Shown: positions 22,535-34,445 of the stretch, in pieces
Layout: every line of letters starts with the position of its first letter
How positions within the stretch are numbered: the first letter of the stretch is position 1
Origin: Arctopsyche grandis
Taxonomy: Eukaryota > Arthropoda > Insecta > Trichoptera > Hydropsychidae
Direction: 5' to 3'
Length of the DNA stretch: 64,000 bases
NCBI RefSeq assembly: GCF_051622035.1
Contig: NC_135367.1
Span: forward strand, 12,560,501-12,624,500
Made by a program: the position numbers and the translations under genes
The notes under the pieces: model-generated
What the model was told of the DNA's origin: nothing
Seen by the model: the letters and a program-made list of their open reading frames with translations, nothing else
Databases searched by the model: none

Positions 22535-24860
22535 CTGGCCATTTAATATAAATACTGACAAAAATACTTACCAGTATATAGATTAATCATCCACATCAAA
22601 TAAAAGTTGGAAAACGTGTTTATAATTCAGACTTCAGTATTAAATACATTTTGTGTGAAAGTAACTGTTTTCGAACGGTGACTATCTCTTCATTTATTAA
22701 TTACCAAAATTCAAATTATTATTTTATGTACAGATAATTTTTTACCACAAGTCGTATTCATTTTCTAAGAATTTTTCTTTATTCGTTTTGTCACTTTCAA
22801 TTCCTTTATACAGCACCTTATATATGTATATTAAAAGTTTAATGCGATCGTTTTTTTACCATATTTCTTACCTGAAGATCAATACTTATGTATTAAGAAT
22901 GTTAATTACGTAGTAAATTTAACGTATCGTTGAGTCAATGAATACTAACAAGTGTATCGATTCTCTATAAAGTCGAATAGGTAGGCGAGTACTGAAATAA
23001 AATCGTCGGAAAAGAGGGGCAACATAATCGAAATACTATTCGCAGAATTTAATAAAAGGAGGTGGGGCTTTGGGGCGTGTGGAAAAGCGCCGATGTGTGA
23101 CGTCGTAGTCGTCGTCGGAAAATTACGGCTTTTCTTTTCAGGAAAATTACGATACGATAATCGCACAGCCCAATGTCAAAATACGTCACTTTGATTCTTG
23201 GAAAAAATCACGAACACAATATCTTTTGACCTCAGTTGGGTACGGTGCGATCCAAAAGTTGATCTAAATTTAACTGAAGAATGCTTTTGTTTAGATTTGA
23301 CGTAGGTATTAAATATGCGTAGGTGATGATTGTGTAAAACGTTACAATTTGGGATATTCATCGAATTTTTTTATTCAAATTATTCCTGTGAAGGAATGTT
23401 GGAAACATTTCCCTACCTACGCATGCTTACTGGCATTTTACATACGTTTACCACTTTCGAGAGAATATTCTTAACCTTTCTACGAATATTTATGACTCTC
23501 CTACGTATGTACATATATATATTTTACCACACCTTATTAGTTATAAGTTATTACAATACTTACTCTTCTATATATGTATGTACATATGTACATTTACTGC
23601 TTAAAAGATTTACTGCTGCACAGATTTACCACCCACTTAACCTCATGTTATATTTATCTTTAAGCATTATTGCCTTTTTACAAAAAATCATTACTAAATT
23701 CAGATTGAAATGCTCTGTACTCTATAAGAATTAATATTTATCAACTTCCAATTATATATTTATTTACGTATCAATTAATATTTAAAATATATAATAATCA
23801 GCAAAGTACTAGATTCTTAATTGTTTTCATATCGATCACTAGGGTCATTTCCGATCACATGAAATGAAAATAAATTGTGATCATTAGAAAATTATTATCA
23901 TCATGTTGCTTAAGCCCCGACCTTTACGATTGACAACAGCTATATTTATCATTTCATTTGACTATCTATAGGTCATAAATTTAATTAATTATTCATAATT
24001 AATATCATTTATAAATTCCAAGAATTTAATCATTTTATAAATTAATTTAAATCTCATTAATGTTTCGGAGATTTGAACGCACGTATGTATATGTAATTAC
24101 ATATACTCCCCCCAGCGATCGTCAAATTTAATTATTGAATTATTTAAATATCGCTTTGATTTTCCTAGAAGTAAATTTGTATTTTGTACAATTACAGGCG
24201 AATTTCAAAACTGCGTCAGGTTATTATTTAAGAATTATGGTGATTTTAATGATAAAAATAAAACATACAGCGCGAATGGGAAAAAAGTACATATTATGTA
24301 TACATTTGTAAGTATATTGTGTTGCGTGGAAATCAATTATGTTTCGTTTCCTCGAACGCCGGCGATTATAGGGTTATTTTCGATTGTACAGATTGACGCT
24401 TTTCGTTGCGAAAGTTCTGAAAACGATTCTATAAAAGTATGCATTATGCTGTAGGGACCTATTCCTAGAAATATTTTATTTTCTGTCAATATACATATAT
24501 ATATAGCTTAGTTTTAATGACCCAACATCACGCTAACGCATTATTTATACGTTCCGATTCGCGAAACCGTTAAAAAGGTCGATCGTATTAATTGATACTG
24601 GGCACAGGGGACGTCAATCTTCCATGCTGGAGATTGATGATCGAATTAACCTGATTCCAAACAAAGAAAATAACATTAAATTCAGTGTATTGTTTGATTT
24701 GCATCTACATTACAAATGAACATATGTATTACATGTTTATATCATACATATTATGTACATTGAAAAATTTTCAAGCCCGGAAATATAAAATTGGTTCATT
24801 TTTAGTCTACATGAAATTCATTTCAATTTGGTATATGTACTAATTTTCACGTCGGTGTAG
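22535..24860. other. No gene seen
   Basis: AT-rich sequence with scattered ACATATGT words (23510-23590, 24090). No exon or transposon could be supported. Confidence 0.4.
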
Positions 24861-24865
24861 ATAAC

Positions 24866-24957
24866 CAGGAGCGTCATTTCAGTTTTTCCCAAGGGGGGGC
24901 AAAATTTTTGACCAGTAAGGAATGATTTTCTAGAGGGGGGGTTGTATTATATTAAAA
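24866..24957. mobile_element. End of a G-run hAT-like element, copy 1
   Basis: CAGGAGCGTCATTTCAG, TTTTTCCCAAGGGGGGG, AGTAAGGAATGATTTTCTAG and TATTATATTAAAAAA are repeated almost exactly at 25986-26090 in the same orientation. CAGG(G/A)GCG with a G-run is a common hAT end. It is cut off on its right by the element starting at 24962. Confidence 0.6.
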
Positions 24958-24961
24958 AACT

Positions 24962-25742
24962 CAGAGCTTCCAAGCCGGTTTAAACCGAAAACCAAACGCG
25001 TCTTTTTGACCATTTTTCAAAACACCGAAAACCTACTTTTTTGGCTCGATCAACCGGCTTTTTAAGGTCTTCTGTCATGTTCATGTTTTTTTTCCTCAAA
25101 ACTAAAAATTATGAATTTCAAATGAATATGAAAGATCAAAATAAATGTGCGGCATTGAGATTGAATGACGAGCAGGTCTTAAACCAACAAAATATTATTG
25201 AAAGTAGTTTCAATAACCTACACAAGGCCTTTCAGAATTTCGGCAAATTGGTTTTTTCATAATTTGTAGTTTTTGCGTGTTCAGGTTTAAAGGTGTATAA
25301 AACGTTATCGTAAGTTAAATAACTTTGAAAGATGGAAATATTTTATAGTTCATTACGTTTTCAGACACAAATTCATCTCAGCAGTGTTCTTATTCACGAT
25401 TCCGCGATTACAGATTTCTACGAGGTAAGACATTTTTTTAATATATTCTTGATAGTAGCTTATTTAAATCATTTAATTATTTGTGCGTATTCAAGAACTA
25501 CCATTTTACGGCTTTGATATATAATACAAATTTTATTATTTATAATATTTGTAATAATGATCTTATGAAAGTTCATAATGTTTATAACTCAATTTAATTC
25601 ATAAGCAATTATTTTTTTGCATAATATAATATGTATATATTTACAATTTTTTTTCGATGTAAAAATTTTAAAATTAATTTTCTGAAACCGGTGAAAGCCA
25701 ATCAACCGGCTTTTTCTTTCGGGCGGTTTTTTGGAACTCCTA
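24962..25742. mobile_element. Probable non-autonomous hAT-like element with CCGG motifs
   Basis: The left end CAGAGCTTCCAAGCCGGTTT and the complemented right end TAGGAGTTCCAAAAAACCG are imperfect inverted repeats. CAACCGGCTTTTT occurs subterminally on both sides (25051 and 25703). No matching 8-bp duplication was found. The small frames inside are not convincing genes. Confidence 0.5.
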
Positions 25743-25985
25743 GTATAATAATCTTTAACCTCATGTTTTGTCTAAACTTAACTATTTAAACGTACGTTTC
25801 ATTCATAAATACTATTGTTGTTTACTTTTTAAGTTATCTTAAGTTTTTTACAAGGCCATTTCTTAGTTTTACTTCGCATTTTGGTTTGACACTATTTCCT
25901 ACATTATTCTGATCGGTTTGAAACTTTTCCATTTTGCGCGGTTCGGTCATTATTAGGCTTTCAATATCTTTATTTTTTAAGACTC

Positions 25986-26090
25986 CAGGGGCGGCATTTC
26001 AGCTTTTCCCAAGAGGGGGGGGGGGGGGATTTTGACGAGTAAGGAATGAATTTCTAGAGGGGGGGGGTATTATATTAAAAAAATAGTGTA
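25986..26090. mobile_element. End of a G-run hAT-like element, copy 2
   Basis: A close copy of 24866-24957 with a longer G-run (14 G). The shared part ends at TATTATATTAAAAAA, after which the sequences differ. No partner right end was identified. Confidence 0.6.
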
Positions 26091-26094
26091 TATG

Positions 26095-26455
26095 AATTTT
26101 AACTATTTCTTTTATTCATTTTTTCAGTAATATCCTATTCTATTCAACAATTTGTTTCGTAGGATAAAGAAGTTTTACAAATATCTCTATCATGCATCTC
26201 AAAACATGTCTACATAAATTTCATTTACACAACTTTGGGAAATATAATATAAACATTTAAGAATTACGTTTATAATCTCCTACTCGTCCTTGTAGCAACA
26301 CGTAGGTACTTATTTATATTATGTACATACGTAATTTTTGCTGGAATTTATTACCTATTCATGTGTAGTTCATTTTCGTGAATTAACTTTCAATAGAAAT
26401 TGATCATGTTAAGACATTGCATCATATTATGTACATATTTGTAAGAGATAGAAAA
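26095..26455. other. No gene seen
   Basis: AT-rich sequence between two repeats. Confidence 0.4.
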
Positions 26456-26459
26456 TGAA

Positions 26460-27075
26460 ATTCGTGGGTAAGAAGTATGACAAGGGTAGTGGAGAGTGAA
26501 TATAGTGGTGAGAGTGTAGAGATTAAAATGAAAATGGGCAGATCATGTACTTAAAAGAACGGATAAAAGAAGTTCTCGAATGGTACTCGAAAGAAAAAAA
26601 TGGTGCAAGAAAGGCCCCAAGGAAAATAGGTGGATGAAATTATAAAAATGTGTGGGATGGGATGGATGAGAGTTGCTTAGAACATAAAAGAATGAAGCTT
26701 GTCGGAGAGGTTTTCATCCAACAGGAATGGCTGTAGATTATGATAATGATGAAATATCAAAACGAGCTGTAATCAAAAGGAGCTGTAACCTCCCTGAAAT
26801 TGAATGTGGACTTATTAAATGTGTGGAGGTTCACTTTAATCGTAGCTAGAAGAATGGATAAAATATGTACAAAATAAGTGCTAGAATAGTACTCCAGAGA
26901 ATGTAAAAGGGTGAAGGCAAGGCCACAAGGAAGATGGGTAGGCGAAATTAGGAAAATTTATGGGGTGAGATGAATGAGAGTTATGCAAAACAGAGACGAA
27001 TGGAAGCGTGTTGGAGAGGCCTTCATCCAGCAGTAAATGGTGGGTGGCTGTAGATGATGATGATGATGATATATT
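26460..27075 (+). mobile_element. RTE-type LINE 3' ends, two copies in tandem
   Basis: Copy A is about 26460-26760 and copy B about 26820-27075. Translated with frameshifts they show AGHVxRMDKR-like, RRPQGRWVGEIRK and RDEWKRVGEAFIQQ segments, the conserved C terminus of RTE-clade endonuclease-reverse transcriptases common in insects. Copy B ends in a (GAT)n tail, a typical RTE 3' end. Both are 5'-truncated and broken by stops. Confidence 0.75.
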
Positions 27076-27114
27076 TCTAAAAACATAAGGGTAATGATAA
27101 TAATATAAACCTTT

Positions 27115-28579
27115 AACTTAACAGTATGCAAAATTTGCACCGCCTTTAACCCATCCAATGATATGCAAATTTGTCGTTTCGTCGAATCGCTTGCCCCACT
27201 TTTCCACGAATAAACATTTTCAATGCGACTATTCCGTACCTTTTATGTCCCTCTATGTATCTTTAAAGTGTGTCATCTTTGTTGGAAACGGTCGTTTTCT
27301 AATTTTGGTATTTTACTGTTATAGCGTGACACCAGTATCCTTATGATCACTTTGAAAATGGCACGTCATCATCTTCTGGGTAAGTCCCAATTAAAATATT
27401 ATTCACTCGTATCACATTTGTGGGTAACAAGACTTTTGATGTTGGCGAATGTGATTCGATTCGGTGAAGTTACAGTTTTGCGGTTTCGGAACTTCGCAGA
27501 ACGCAATCGTTTTCATTACTCAATTGCGTTTTTCCAGAGCGATAGTGTCGCTTTTGAAGTGACGCCGATAGATTAAGATCACGTCACTGAATGTCATCAT
27601 CACTACTCAGATGTGATTTGAAAATTTGTCAACGTAACATTTGATTACTGATTTCATGACACAATGAAAGTGTGTAATAAGAATTGACTGAAATAAATTT
27701 AAATTGGATAATATCGTGGAAACTGCATTATCTTATTAAATTCTAACATTAAAATTGCTGTGAAATAAATTTACTTGAACCATTTCCAACTCTCGTGATT
27801 ATTCTGCTTCCATAAAACCATAGAAACTATAAATAGATAATTCTTCTATAAATATGTTTGTACCTATACATATAATAAAAAAGCATAAAAAATGCAATAC
27901 TAAAAACTTGTATATGTACATATACATATTTATGTATGTATATACGAGGTCAAACTTTTGATTACACGTTTATCAAATTTCTACGAACTAGCTTTTGATA
28001 TTCAAATGTGATAAACACTGTTAGAAATAAGTGCTATAATTATAAATTGATCTGTGAACAACACACAACTTTATTCAAAATACTAACTGTTGGTGTTTAA
28101 ATATAATGTAGATAAATTGCGGACGTAAATATAATATATGAACATATATGCATACTGTGAAAGTATGTGTATTAAAAATCATGCTTTCGAATGTTTATTT
28201 TAATTAAATATGTATATAATGTGTTAAATAATAATTATGCTATAAACAAAAATTAGCTCATAAAATTACGAAAAAAAATGTGTAAATAAAAAGTTTGAAT
28301 TTTAAAATCTGCTAAATAATTAATTACAATTTTTTTGAAACAATAAAAAAATCACATCATTAGAAAAAAACATCTGATTGTAATCGGTTTTGGCACAGCA
28401 ATACTAGATTTATATTATAGACTGCAAAAGGCTAAAATCAGTAAAAAAATTTCAAACGCTCATATGCTTATAGATGTGTGTATGTATATACATATACTAT
28501 ACGACAATGATTTGTGTATGCTTATAGATGTATGTACAATATATACAATATTTAGAATCTTAAATACATAGTTTTGTTG

Positions 28580-28580
<1 letters not shown>
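27115..28580. other. No gene seen
   Basis: AT-rich. Short open frames at 27158-27576 lack domains, splice support or codon bias. Confidence 0.4.

Positions 28581-28581
<1 letters not shown>

Positions 28582-28652
<71 letters not shown>
28582..28652. repeat. (TA)n microsatellite
   Basis: Uninterrupted AT run of about 71 bp. Confidence 0.97.
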
Positions 28653-28658
<6 letters not shown>

Positions 28659-28784
28659 AAAATCAATGAAATTATGATGAAAATATATATGTACATAGAC
28701 ATATGTATATAGACAACACCTATATTTTTAAATTATCATTTTAAATGATTACAATTGTAAATATTTTTTATGGATGCTGTACTA

Positions 28785-29400
28785 CAGAAACGTGTTAGTA
28801 GTGGCTATCATATTATGCTTTCGATCAGAGTGGTAACGGGTTCGGATCCCACTAAAGTCCCGGTGCTAGCCAGACCTTGGTTTGTGACTCCAGGTCGATC
28901 GAGATTTGCCAATTTTTCCGATTTTCATTGAAACGGTTCCGTTAAAAATGGCATCTCATTTCCTACCTCTCTTGCTAATCTCAAGTTATTCAGTGTCTTA
29001 AGGTTCGCCAATTTGATTATAAAATGCTGCAAACGTTTGTATGAATTCGCATTGTATAAAATGCTTGTGTATATTGATTGTATTGTATTGTACAGGGCCG
29101 ACGAGAGGGGGGGGTCACAGGCGTTAAGTTCCAGGGCCCGGACTGCTCGAGGGCCCCGTGTCGGAAATCGTACCTGTTATACCATATTTTCTTATTCAAT
29201 TATTTTAAAAAATAGCAGCCAACATATAGATATTTGTCTATTAGTTTGATAAATTTTTCGCATATTAAAACTATATCTGTAAGATTTTTTGTAAAAACTT
29301 GTAATTGGGCCCGGGATTCCTCTCGGTGGCCCTGTCTGTATAAGTACACTTTGGAGGTGTCTGTAAAGGCGAGTGTTCATGTTCTATGAAATAAAATAAA
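28785..29400 (+). repeat. tRNA-derived SINE, split by a hAT-type MITE
   Basis: The head shows GTTAGTAGTGGCTA and a B box GGGTTCGGATCCC. The body shares GCTAGCCAGACCTTGGTTTG, GACTCCAGGTCGATCG, CTTGCTAATCTC and GTATGAATTCGCATTGTATA with the copy at 38.5 kb. Its tail (GTCTGTAAAGGCGAGTGTTC) lies at 29359-29381, after the insertion at 29093-29334. Confidence 0.82.
29093..29334. mobile_element. 242-bp hAT-like MITE inserted in the SINE
   Basis: The ends are CAGGGCCGACGAGAGG and, complemented, CAGGGCCACCGAGAGG. The uninterrupted SINE at 38.1-38.55 kb shows the empty site, which confirms the borders. No clean 8-bp duplication is visible. GGGCCCGG words occur near both ends. Confidence 0.78.
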
Positions 29401-29404
29401 ATGT

Positions 29405-30538
29405 CTATAAGTAATTCATTAATATTTTATACTATGTATATTCAGATAAATTTCATTTGAAGTTTCCAGCCAAATTGGTTTACAATATTTGTATTCGAGA
29501 GAAAGATTTTATATTTTATTAAATTTTCCAAACCAAATTGCGAAAATACCACAAGCTGAAGTACACACAATACATATGTATGTATATATATACATTTGTG
29601 CTTACACGTTTTAGTAATATTGAAGTACATATGTACATACACATGTGCTTATAAATTTAATTAAGAGCAAGCCAACAATAATAATTGTCATATTCGAATT
29701 CTGTAAGTCAAACTTAATAAAGATTAATTATATTAATTACGATAATTTTTTTTATTGCTCAGGGTAATTAATAAAGTCAGATTTTTATCATTAATTTCAA
29801 CTTACATATTTTTAATATCCTAATTTTAGAAGATTTAATTATGATGATGCTGACACTTACCATACTATTTTTTCGATTAAAATTCAAGTGAAATATCCAT
29901 GTAACACTTGTGTATGCAAAATATGTATAATACATACATATGTATGTATGTACAAAGGCGGTAGATTATTCGACTTCTTGGCAACGCATGGTACTTTTTG
30001 ATTTAATATATGTACATATATACAATCAACCGACAGTTTCCTGGTGAATTTTCCACGATAAAAATGCATTTCTCATTGTCGATAAGCCGCACATAAAAGC
30101 GAATCGAAATCGCTCGTCAATGTTACGACTTCCCGGTATTTCAATGCGCAGATTGAAATCGTGCCAAGTAACACCGCATATAAAATTTGTTTTGAGTGCA
30201 ATTCCCATTATAATGTTAACTAGACTTACGTACCTACATACATACATATAAATATATACATATAGGTATACAAATTCCATACGAAATTATAATCTAGGAG
30301 CACGCTCCCTATTTTCAATTCGATTTCCGAGAACTTCCCAAACTAACCTCATGTGCGTGTCCTTATTATATGTAGTAGAGGTCACTAATCGTTTCACGCA
30401 CGTTATTTGTATCCGAACAGGTAAAGCTAAAAGTTGTAATTGTGGCCCCAACTTTGTTGGTACTTATACTATGTACCTAGTATGTATATTAGGAAATCAT
30501 ACATACATATATGCATACGTATCAAACTCGTGTTAGGA
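29405..30538. other. No gene seen
   Basis: AT-rich with many ATGTACAT/ACATACAT runs. No exon supported. Confidence 0.4.
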
Positions 30539-30841
30539 AGGTGAGTCAGTGGCGTAGCCAGGATTTTGTCAAGGGGGGGGTTTTGACAGGAAAAAAGGCA
30601 AGATAATTTATATAATTTATATTTAACTAGCTGTATTACCCGGCTTCGCTCAGTGTTTATAATATAAACCGCTTAAACATGACTAAGCTAATTTAATTAA
30701 AAAAAAAAAAAAAATTTAAAAATTTAAAAAAAAAATAAAAATAAAAATTAAAAAAAAATAAAAAAAAAATTAAAAAAAAAATAAAAAAAAAATCAAAAAA
30801 AAAATTTAAAAAAATCAAAAAAAAAAATCAAATTTTTTTTT

Positions 30842-31395
30842 TTGCCTTCTAGGGCTTCGCCCTCGGCACCCCCCTGAGCCTTTGCCTTCTAGGGCTTCGC
30901 CCCTCCACGCCCCATGAGCAATTGCCGTTTAGGGCTTCGCCCCCATGATCAGTTGCCTTTTAGGGCTTCGCCCCTCCGCGCCCCCATGATTCAAAGCCGT
31001 CTAGGGCTTCGCCCCCCTTAGTTAATGCCTTTTAGGGCTTCGCCCCCCGCGCCCCCAAGATTAATTGCCGTTTCGGGCTTCGCCCCCCTTAGTTAATGCC
31101 TTTTAGGGCTTCGCCCCTCCGCACCCCCATGATTAAATGCCGTCTAGGGCTTCGCCCCCCCTAGTTAATGCCTTTTAGGGCTTCGCCCCCCGCGCCCCCA
31201 AGATTAATTGCCGTTTAGGGCTTCGCCCCCCTTAGTTAATGCCTTTTAGGGCTTCGCCCCTCCGCGCCCCCATGATTAAATGCCGTCTAAGGCTTCGCCC
31301 CCATGATCAGTTGCCTTTTAGGGCTTCGCCCCTCCGCGCCCCCATGATTAATTGCCGTCTAGGGCTTCGCCCCCCTTAGTTAATGCCTATTAGGG
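30842..31395. repeat. Tandem array of GGGCTTCGCCC hairpins
   Basis: About sixteen copies of (C/T)TAGGGCTTCGCCCC are spaced roughly 30-45 bp apart. Two spacer types alternate, one near CCTCCGCGCCCCCATGATTA and one near CCCTTAGTTAATGCC, making a higher-order unit of roughly 75 bp. Each GGGCTTCGCCC is a perfect inverted repeat with a TTC loop. No coding function. Confidence 0.88.
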
Positions 31396-31870
31396 CTTGC
31401 GCCCCATGAGGCTGGGCCCCCCGGGCCCCCTTCGGGGCCCCACGGGGCTGCGCCCCTTGTGGCGCCCCCTTTTGAGCCCCATGGGGCTGCGCCCCATGAG
31501 GCTGGGCCCCCCGGGCCCCCATTCGGGGCCCCACGGGGCTGCGCCCCTTGTGGCGCCCCCTTTTGAGCCCCATGGGGCTGCGCCCCATGAGGCTGGGCCC
31601 CCCCGGGGCCCCACGGGGCTGCGCCCCTTGTGGCGCCCCCTTTTGAGCCCCATGGGGCTGCGCCCCATGAGGCTGGGCCCCCCCGGGGCCCCACGGGGCT
31701 GCGCCCCTCGTGGCGCCCCCTTTTGAGCCCCATGGGGCTGCGCCCCATGAGGCTGGGCCCCACGGGGCTGCGCCCCTTGTGGCGCCCCCTTTTGAGCCCC
31801 ATGGGGCTGCGCCCCATGAGGCTGGGGCCCCACGGGGCTGCGCCCCTTGTGGCGCCCCTGGCGGGGCCCC
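31395..31870. repeat. GC-rich tandem array of about 75-100-bp units
   Basis: Roughly six units contain GGGGCTGCGCCCC, TGTGGCGCCCCCTTTTGAGC, CCATGGGGCTGCGCCCC and ATGAGGCTGGGCC. GGGGCTGCGCCCC and GGGCCC-type words are themselves inverted repeats. The long overlapping open frames on both strands are by-products of a repeat without stop codons. Confidence 0.9.
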
Positions 31871-32167
31871 ATGAAGCTACTCGCCTTGCGCCCCCGCGGG
31901 GGTGAATCCATTGAATCGAAAAAAACAAATCGGCGCCCATGGATCGAAAAAAAAAAAAAAATCGAATCACGTGTTCGATGACGTCACCGATCTACGGACG
32001 ACGACGACGACGACCAAGGATACATACAAAGTCTCTTTCCAAATTATAGATTAGATTAATATAAAATCACAACATATAAAAATAAAGTAAATACGTAATA
32101 AAAATATATGGTATGAACAAAATTCAAATAAAAAAAAAATAATGAATACTTTAAAAAAGTACGAAAT

Positions 32168-32608
32168 TCACAGATCCAATCTTCGCGTCTTTATTGTAAA
32201 CATATCTAATATTTTTTCTGCACTAACATTTATATCCCTATGAATATTTAATAAAGCAAGTCCATTTAGACGATTTTCCGACATCGTATTTCTTAAATAC
32301 ATATATATTTTTAGTCGTCGTAGTGTGGAAAAGCTCCGTTCACTTGTGGCTGTTGTCACCGGAAGTGTTGCTAGAATTTTTAGAAGTATGTAAATATTAG
32401 GGAATATTGAAGGATTGCAAATTGCAATTGCAGCTAGTGCGTTTTTTGGTCGACTTTCACTAGTACTTATATATTGCCACCACATTTCCATCTCTCCAGT
32501 TAGAATGCAAGGCCCACAAAATATATCTTGGTTGTAAATTTCCCCCAAAATGTTTATCTTATTTTTTAAAATACTTGATGGTTGAGAGCTTTTTCCATCG
32601 GGAAGCAA
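32168..32608 (-). pseudogene. hAT transposase C-terminal remnant
   Basis: The 146-codon frame has WWQYISTSESRPKNALA, ILATLPVTTATSERSFSTLR and ENRLNGLALLNIHRDI, the hallmark C-terminal dimerisation region of hAT transposases of the zinc-finger MYM/52-kDa-repressor-like group. Conserved features visible are the W-W-x-Y motif, SERSFS and the N-R-L-x-x-L-A segment. There is no ATG and the N-terminal BED finger and catalytic core are absent, so it is not functional. Confidence 0.88.
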
Positions 32609-32896
32609 ACATTGGAAATTTTAAAGTATATGTTTATGTCCTAAAAATCTGTCATGGATTTGTGATAATTTGTGGGATATTTTGCCCCCGACTGCGCTCC
32701 GCCAAGGGGGGGGTCCAGACCCCCCGGACCCCCCCTTCGCTACGCCACTGAGGTGAGTACATAAAAAAAGGTCGTGTAAAATCCGGAGTCATACGGTGTG
32801 CATATAATTAAAAATGTATGTACCCCATTTTGTACTCCAGTTCCCGCCCCTTCCCCTGTATTTATTAATTATTAAAATTAATTCTCCTTCCTCCCC

Positions 32897-32928
32897 ATCA
32901 TTAGCCCGGATAATCGAGAGTGTACTGT
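32897..32928. mobile_element. Lone right end of the pogo/Tigger-like family
   Basis: GCCCGGATAATCGAGAGTGT followed by ACTG and TA matches the right end of the element at 10911-12305. The adjacent CCCCATCATTAG also resembles the complemented left subterminal region. No opposite end was found nearby. Confidence 0.65.
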
Positions 32929-32943
32929 ACATACATACATACA

Positions 32944-33221
32944 TTAGTGGTGTCACCCTAATGGTTTCCATGAGTTTCCGGAAACCCGTTGTTAAAAATC
33001 AAAAGTTTCCGGAAACCCGTTATTTAATCTGAAAATTCATATCATTTTTTTCAAAAATTATGCAAATCTTGAAAATTCAGTGAACTTTCGTATAATAGTG
33101 CCATGCAAGAAAGAAAATGTTTGCATATATATACATATGTACATATATATTTTCAAAATAATTTTATTGAAAAAAAAAATTTGGAAACCCGTTCCAAAAT
33201 TGGGGTGGCAACACTGCTGAT
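32944..33221. mobile_element. Short TIR element with GTTTCCGGAAAC palindromes
   Basis: The ends are AGTGGTGTCACCCTAATGG and, complemented, CAGTGTTGCCACCCCAATTT. GTTTCCGGAAAC occurs twice (32975 and 33004), each followed by CCGTT, and GGAAACCCGTTCC lies near the right end. It is embedded in an ACATACAT microsatellite, so the duplication cannot be read. A relative lies at 2635-2868. Confidence 0.65.
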
Positions 33222-33229
33222 ACATACAT

Positions 33230-34440
33230 ACATACATATGTACATACTTTAGTACAAGTTTTACAAATTGAGATCGTTCAGTCATAAAAAAACATATACA
33301 TATATTATGTATTTTTACATACCTCTTCTTATTTACTGATCAAATTATATCAGTCACAAATATTACCAAAGAAGGGTGAGAGGGAGGGGCAAAAAAATTA
33401 TTGCCCAGGGCGCAAAAAAACCCTCGCTTCCCCACTATTTCCAATAGATAATCGATTCTCCAATTTATTTTATAAAATTAAGCCATATTGGTAATAGTTT
33501 ACCATTAAATTCTTAATTCTCCGTTGGCTCAGTCCGTCTATTATACAATAACATTCATTTATTTATTTATTCACATTAGATTATATTGGATTTCAGTCAC
33601 ACTTCCGACGCGGCGGGCCGCCAAATGTATACAGATGTAAAAATGTTTGAAAAGAAATGATTACACGTGCGTTATAAAACTAATTGTCAAGTTCTGCGAA
33701 CGTGATGTCCTACTGAGAACCTATTATGCTAGCCCTATTATGAAGGCATTCCATGTTGTACACATAGTGTATAGTTGGTAGGCAATTCAGCTCACCTGCA
33801 TTATTTATAAAATCACTATAATGACTACGCACGCTCATTACACGCACGCCACTGTATGTTTAATTGTCGTAATTACATACAAACATACTCACATAGTCAC
33901 ATATCGTTGACGATTTTCTATTGAAAACCGTTTTGCGATGGGTACAGGTATTCGAACTCGTCGCAACATTGTTTCAATTCATGTCATTATTATGGAGGTG
34001 TGTTGTAGTTTCTTGAACTTAGGGCTGTTTAAAGTGCCAGGTGTTTTCCGGTCAAAGTTGACGTAGACTATTGTCGATCCAATCGTAATTTGTATACATA
34101 CATTCATCATGTTGCAATTATGTGCATAAAAGATTATCGACTTCTATTGATGTGGTTTTCTTGCTTGCAGGTGGTAGCATTAATTTTAATTTTAACATAA
34201 ATTGATTTATGTACAAAAATTACGAGTTTATTTAAGTCTTTTTATTGGTACTTATGTTATTTACATGAATGTACATATTTCAGAAAATGATTTTCAAGGG
34301 TTTTTCAATTATGTTATTGACGAGATAGGAAATTCAAAAGTTATGGGACCTTTCCTTTCTATATTTTTTTAATCGTTAAAGTCTATCTCGTAAAATAAGT
34401 ATTTCACTAAGTAAAACATTTTAGTATGTGTTTTGTATAC
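33230..34440. other. No gene seen
   Basis: A G/A-rich strip with GGGCAAAAAAATTATTGCCC at 33388-33407 looks like a worn transposon end. A small GC-rich patch (GACGCGGCGGGCCGCC) sits at 33608-33623. Otherwise AT-rich. Confidence 0.4.
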
Positions 34441-34445
34441 ATATA

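Larger units (their letters stand above)
30627..32055. repeat. Long member of the ACCCGGCTTCGCTCG family with GC-rich hairpin arrays
   Basis: It starts CTAGCTGTATTACCCGGCTT and ends AAAGTCTCTTTCCAAATTAT, matching both ends of the 220-bp copy at 16674-16895. Between them lie an A-rich low-complexity tract (about 30693-30840), array 1 (30842-31395), array 2 (31395-31870), a TTGAATCGAAAAAA / AATCGGCGCC block shared with 1.07 kb, and a CGACGACGACGACGA run. It sits inside the hAT element. Confidence 0.75.
30547..32750 (-). mobile_element. hAT element with perfect 8-bp target duplication, host of a nested repeat
   Basis: The terminal repeats start CAGTGGCGTAGC and end GCTACGCCACTG, both followed inward by G- or C-runs. 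AGGTGAGT occurs at 30539-30546 and 32751-32758. Near the right end the minus strand carries a transposase remnant (32168-32608). Most of the transposase is gone, and the repeat at 30627-32055 occupies the middle. The ends are intact, so it may have been mobilised in trans. Confidence 0.93.

Noticed and set aside
25365..25424. Small exon-like segment between TTTTCAG and GAG|GTAAGA
   Set aside because: It lies inside a hAT-like element, encodes 20 residues with no homology, and has no neighbours.
30842..31395. CRISPR-like pattern of short repeats with spacers
   Set aside because: The spacers are themselves repeated in two types, the unit is a hairpin minisatellite in a transposon, and the genome is eukaryotic.
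31376..31970. Overlapping Gly/Pro/Arg-rich open frames of up to 196 codons on both strands
   Set aside because: They come from a GC-rich tandem repeat without stop codons; all frames are open and none has a domain.
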